A DNA stretch of 64,000 nucleotides from Sporolactobacillus kofuensis (GTDB taxonomy: Bacteria; Bacillota; Bacilli; Bacillales; Sporolactobacillaceae): positions 270,856 through 334,855 of the forward strand of contig NZ_JBHSTQ010000002.1 in the NCBI RefSeq assembly GCF_042660205.1, given 5' to 3'. Each line of letters begins with the position of its first letter. Position 1 is the stretch's first letter. Shown piece after piece: positions 61,113 through 64,000 of this stretch. Under the pieces are notes generated by a model. It searched no databases. It was not told the DNA's origin and saw only the letters and a program-made list of their open reading frames with translations. Position numbers and translations under genes: made by a program.

Positions 61113-61163
61113 AGCATGCGCTTTCAAAGATAACAATCACCAATTGCTCTGTTACCGCTAACA
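61113..61163 (-). promoter_or_regulatory. malL promoter region: cre and LacI-type operator
   Basis: On the minus strand TTGAAAGCGCATGCT (61113-61127) fits every position of the cre consensus, about 30-45 bases before the start codon. TGTTAGCGGTAACA (61150-61163) is the same palindrome as upstream of mdxE. A TAACAG/TATCTT pair 16 bases apart may be the promoter. Confidence 0.7.
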
Positions 61164-61200
61164 AAAATAATAAAGGCGACCCTGAATAATCTGAGTCGCA
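61162..61200 (-). terminator. Terminator of mdxR
   Basis: GCGAC pairs with GTCGC around a 14-base loop, then CTTTATTATTTTT on the minus strand. Short stem, so moderate. Confidence 0.5.
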
Positions 61201-61299
61201 ATTGTCGGAGGTTTATTTACTTAGAAAAGATGACCAAACATTTACAAACAATTAAAGAAAAATCAAACAAGAATTACGAAAAATGAAAGCAACACCAAA

Positions 61300-62253
61300 T
61301 TAAGTTGTTGTAGAATTTCGGATGATTAATTCAGGCTTGTATATTCGGTTTCCTTGTTTCATCCCGTCCTGATCAATTTTATCAAGTAATAGCTTAGCAC
61401 ACGTTTTTCCCATCTCCACAATGGGTTGGCGAATAGTCGTTAACTTTGGTTGTGCGATGCGATCCAGAAATACCCCGTCAAAACCAGTCACCATGACATC
61501 ATCAGGAATATTTAGGCCGAGCCTCTGAGCTGCATGAACAACGCCAATCCCTAACCGATCCGATGCACAGACAAAGGCGATACGTTCGTGATTTTTTTGT
61601 AATACTTTTTCTGCTTCAAATTGAGCGATATGTGAACTGTTCTTCATCAGATTTATTTGAGGTAACAGCTGCTTCATCTTCATTGTTTCTTCATAACCTT
61701 CAATTCTTGAGCGCATGAACGGTTCGTCAATTTCAATACCGTAAAACAAGATTTTTTGACAACCATGATTTAAAATATGTTCCGTTACCATTTGCATTCC
61801 CTTTTTATTATCAACGTCTACATAGTCATAACCTTTTTTATTTTCTCCAAACAGAATTAGGGGCTGCTCAAGATGAGAAATAATGTGATCATAATCCGTT
61901 TCGCGCATTCCTGTAACGATTAATCCGTCACACCGACCAATAGTATGTGAACTACGCGTCACGAGTTGAAGTGAGTAATGGCGCTGATCTAGTTCGATTG
62001 CAATACCGGCCAATAAGTTCATATAATACGGCTCCGTTGTATCCATCTCTTCTAAAATAAGCAATTTTATTACTTGGGTACGATTATGAACAAGGGCTTG
62101 TGCGGCAGAATTAGGCACATAGTTCAGTTCCTTCATTGATTTATATACTAATTGACGTAATTCTGCCGAAACTTGCTCGGGATGGTTAATCACTCGTGAT
62201 ACTGTCATTTTTGAAACAACAGCTTTTCTCGCGACATCTGACAAAGTTGCCAT
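61300..62253 (-). CDS. mdxR: LacI-family regulator MdxR (YvdE-like)
   Basis: The 317-residue protein has the LacI N-terminal HTH (TLSDVARKAVVSKMTVSRVI, residues 2-21), hinge region (SAAQALVHNRTQVI), and sugar-binding domain (GIGVVHAAQRLGLNIPDDVMVTGFDG; LTTIRQPIVEMGKTCAKLLLDKI). It probably senses maltose or maltodextrin and binds the TGTTACCGMTAACA sites. Its own promoter holds a cre-like site and two TATAAT elements. Confidence 0.92.
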   Translation of the reverse strand: MATLSDVARKAVVSKMTVSRVINHPEQVSAELRQLVYKSMKELNYVPNSAAQALVHNRTQVIKLLILEEMDTTEPYYMNLLAGIAIELDQRHYSLQLVTRSSHTIGRCDGLIVTGMRETDYDHIISHLEQPLILFGENKKGYDYVDVDNKKGMQMVTEHILNHGCQKILFYGIEIDEPFMRSRIEGYEETMKMKQLLPQINLMKNSSHIAQFEAEKVLQKNHERIAFVCASDRLGIGVVHAAQRLGLNIPDDVMVTGFDGVFLDRIAQPKLTTIRQPIVEMGKTCAKLLLDKIDQDGMKQGNRIYKPELIIRNSTTT

Positions 62254-62302
62254 TGAATCCCCTCACCTTCACTCGTTTCAAAAGTATTATATCATCATTA
62301 TA

Positions 62303-62317
62303 AGTAACCGTTTACAA
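62303..62317 (-). promoter_or_regulatory. cre-like site upstream of mdxR
   Basis: TTGTAAACGGTTACT (minus strand) fits WTGNAANCGNWNNCW throughout. It lies 50-64 bases before the mdxR start and overlaps a possible -35. Confidence 0.65.
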
Positions 62318-62470
62318 TTTATTAAAAATGCTTTATGATACTTTGATGCACGTAAATTACGTTTATGCGAATCGTTTGTTTGGATTGCTTTGAAAAGTGA
62401 GGTGAATGCCAAGCATGACATGGAAACAGGGTTAAAGTATGAATAGCCGAGCAGTATCTATCCATGGTTT

Positions 62471-63856
62471 ATGCTAGGCAAAAATATGAACGTTCAGGAA
62501 TCCGATTACAACAATCAAACACTTTATTCAATCACGTGGCCCATTTTTCTAGAACTCAGTCTTCGTATGGCAATGGGTATTATTGCCACATTAATGCTCG
62601 GTCGTTATTCAGATGCTGCTGCTGCAGGAGTCGGTGTGGGAAATCAGTTACTTAATCTTTTTATTCTTGTTTTTAACATTACGTCAATCGGTGGAACAAT
62701 TTTGATTGGCCACAATTTAGGTGCACGGAACCTGAAACATGCTGAAAGGATTGCTCATTCTGTTTTTTTCATGAATTTTTGGTTTGGTGTTGGCGTTTCT
62801 GCTCTCGTTGTTTTGTTTGGAAATCATTTTCTAATGTTCTTTCATTTGCAAGGCAATGTGCTCCATGAAGGACTAATTTTTATTCGTATTTGTGGTGCAT
62901 CCTTATTTTTAGAATCGCTCTCACTTGCTTTAAGTGCCGTGCTGCGAAGCCATGGGTTTACGAAAGATGCAATGGTCATCGCTGTAATTATGGATGGAAT
63001 CAGTGTTGCCGGAAATTTCTTTGCCACAACGAGTGCTTTTGTCCTGCCTCTAAGCGGAGTAACCGGCGTTTCTTGGGCAATGGTATTCGCTCGTTTCTTT
63101 GCTTTCTTTGCGTTGCTCTTTGTTGTCTGGAGAAGGTTAGCTATTCGATTTAGCTTGCGAGATTGTTATCATGCCAATCGAAAAGATATATCAGATCTAC
63201 TCTCCATCGGTATTCCTTCAGCAGGAGAAGGAGTTTCCTATCAGTTTTCTCAATTGGTGATCACTGCATACGTTGTCCTGATCGGTAGCACTGCTCTCGC
63301 GGCTCGAGTATATATTATGAATATCACAATGCTATGCTTTCTCTTTACAGCTGCAATTGCCCAAGGGACTCAGCTTCTAATTGCTAGATATATCGGTGGC
63401 GGACAATTCGATCGTGCATACAAACGAGGATGGCGAACAGTTCTTTTTGCTGCCGGTTCATCTACTATTGTTTCATTCATTATTGCGCTACTCGGTTCAG
63501 ATATATTAGGACTATTTACCGAAACATCTGCTATTGTTGGGTTGGGAATACCTGTGCTTTGGATGAATCTATTCGTTGAGCCGGGTCGTGCCATCAACAT
63601 TGTGCTTATGGGCTCCCTGAAATCAGCAGGTGATGTCCGTTTCCCGGTCATTATCGGAGTCCTTTCAATGTGGACAGTTGCTGTTGGTCTAAGTTATGTA
63701 TTCGCTATTCATCTCGGACTAGGGCTGATTGGTATTTGGCTCGCACAGGGAGCAGACGAATGGTTTCGTGGAATCTTTGCCCTTAAACGTTGGCATAGCA
63801 AGCCATGGATGCGGCTGCATCCGCTTATAACAAAAAATGATGCTGCAACAAAATAA
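62471..63856 (+). CDS. MATE-family efflux transporter
   Basis: The 461-residue protein has twelve hydrophobic segments and the MATE layout (TWPIFLELSLRMAMGIIATLMLGR; GVGNQLLN; GGTILIGHNLGARNLKHAERIA; AAIAQGTQLLIARYIGGGQ). MATE pumps export drugs or metabolites with Na+ or H+. Substrate unknown. The start is uncertain: ATG 62471 or ATG 62486, neither with a strong ribosome site. It is divergent from mdxR. Confidence 0.92.
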   Translation: MLGKNMNVQESDYNNQTLYSITWPIFLELSLRMAMGIIATLMLGRYSDAAAAGVGVGNQLLNLFILVFNITSIGGTILIGHNLGARNLKHAERIAHSVFFMNFWFGVGVSALVVLFGNHFLMFFHLQGNVLHEGLIFIRICGASLFLESLSLALSAVLRSHGFTKDAMVIAVIMDGISVAGNFFATTSAFVLPLSGVTGVSWAMVFARFFAFFALLFVVWRRLAIRFSLRDCYHANRKDISDLLSIGIPSAGEGVSYQFSQLVITAYVVLIGSTALAARVYIMNITMLCFLFTAAIAQGTQLLIARYIGGGQFDRAYKRGWRTVLFAAGSSTIVSFIIALLGSDILGLFTETSAIVGLGIPVLWMNLFVEPGRAINIVLMGSLKSAGDVRFPVIIGVLSMWTVAVGLSYVFAIHLGLGLIGIWLAQGADEWFRGIFALKRWHSKPWMRLHPLITKNDAATK

Positions 63857-63880
63857 TAGAAGGATCCATTCCGTAAAATG

Positions 63881-63938
63881 GTACCTGTAGTTAGGACACT
63901 TGAAAAAGAGTGTTTTATCTACAGGTATTTTTTTATAT
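63881..63938 (+). terminator. Terminator of the MATE gene
   Basis: TACCTGTAG pairs with CTACAGGTA, with an inner CACT/AGTG stem, followed by TTTTTTTAT. Confidence 0.82.
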
Positions 63939-63973
63939 ACTTGAATTTCAATGCTGTGAGGAAAGAGGATATC

Positions 63974-64000
63974 ATGAGTAAAATTATATTTTCAACCAAA
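63974..64000 (+). CDS. Start of an unidentified gene (cut by window edge)
   Basis: An ATG with AAAGAGGA 5-6 bases upstream opens a frame (MSKIIFSTK) that continues beyond the window. Only nine residues are visible, so no product is proposed. Confidence 0.4.

Noticed and set aside
1..64000. Insertion sequences, prophage, rRNA or tRNA genes
   Set aside because: No transposase, integrase or phage gene, no tRNA-like cloverleaf with a TTCGA arm and no rRNA stretches were found by reading; a tRNAscan or profile run was not possible.

Overview
The window is a low-GC, densely packed stretch of a Gram-positive chromosome. It is clearly Bacillota, order Bacillales, and from a likely endospore former. 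The evidence is strong AGGAGG-type ribosome sites, many TTG/GTG starts, a Trp T-box, CcpA-type cre sites, TnrA and LexA boxes, and gene neighbourhoods of the Bacillus subtilis type (fabH-fabF-yjbA-trpS-opp, spx-yjbE-mecA-coiA-pepF, yjbK-relQ-nadK-yjbO-prpE-fabI, mdx/yvd maltodextrin operon). A Sporolactobacillus-like relative is my guess at family level, not a demonstrated assignment. I see no phage, insertion sequence, CRISPR array, rRNA or tRNA gene.

Layout. 1-3.5 kb: cytochrome bd oxidase genes cydA-cydB and the start of cydD, with a palindromic operator upstream. 3.7-5.2 kb: tnrA with a perfect TnrA/GlnR box, a small FbpA-like protein and a serine hydrolase. 5.2-6.9 kb: a YutG/PgpA-like protein and a YetF-type membrane protein. 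7-10.4 kb: five unrecognised genes, some cysteine-rich or coiled-coil, next to fabI where B. subtilis keeps spore-coat genes; this may be a lineage-specific spore-surface locus. 10.5-17.9 kb: fabI, a RodA-type SEDS protein, prpE, then rluD-type synthase/nadK/relQ facing a CYTH protein and a lytic transglycosylase. 18-23.5 kb: an M3 peptidase, a divergent LysR/MFS pair and a YitT protein. 23.9-33.5 kb: the Spx network (spxH, mecA, spx) with pepF, coiA and a TerC protein, interrupted by an SOS-controlled Y-family polymerase and an unknown coupled partner. 33.5-39.3 kb: oppABCDF. 40-45.4 kb: T-box/trpS, yjbA, a tandem repeat cluster, fabF-fabH. 45.5-47.7 kb: small accessory genes including YitW and an Nfu N-domain protein. 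47.9-62.3 kb: a maltodextrin system: MsmX ATPase, a PucR-type regulator, and a nine-gene run headed by the LacI-family MdxR. 62.5-64 kb: a MATE transporter and the first codons of another gene.

How the parts work together. The maltodextrin run is a self-contained pathway. MdxEFG with MsmX imports maltodextrins, neopullulanase and alpha-glucosidase trim them, maltose phosphorylase makes glucose and beta-glucose-1-phosphate, and beta-phosphoglucomutase feeds glycolysis. Perfect cre matches sit at four places in this system, and a TGTTACCGMTAACA motif occurs in front of both enzyme/transport promoters, so joint CcpA and MdxR control is likely. The Spx regulator, its two protease adaptors (SpxH and MecA) and a PerR-like box upstream of spx form a redox/proteolysis cluster. 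Most start codons below were chosen on ribosome-site spacing and family length rather than on the longest reading frame.
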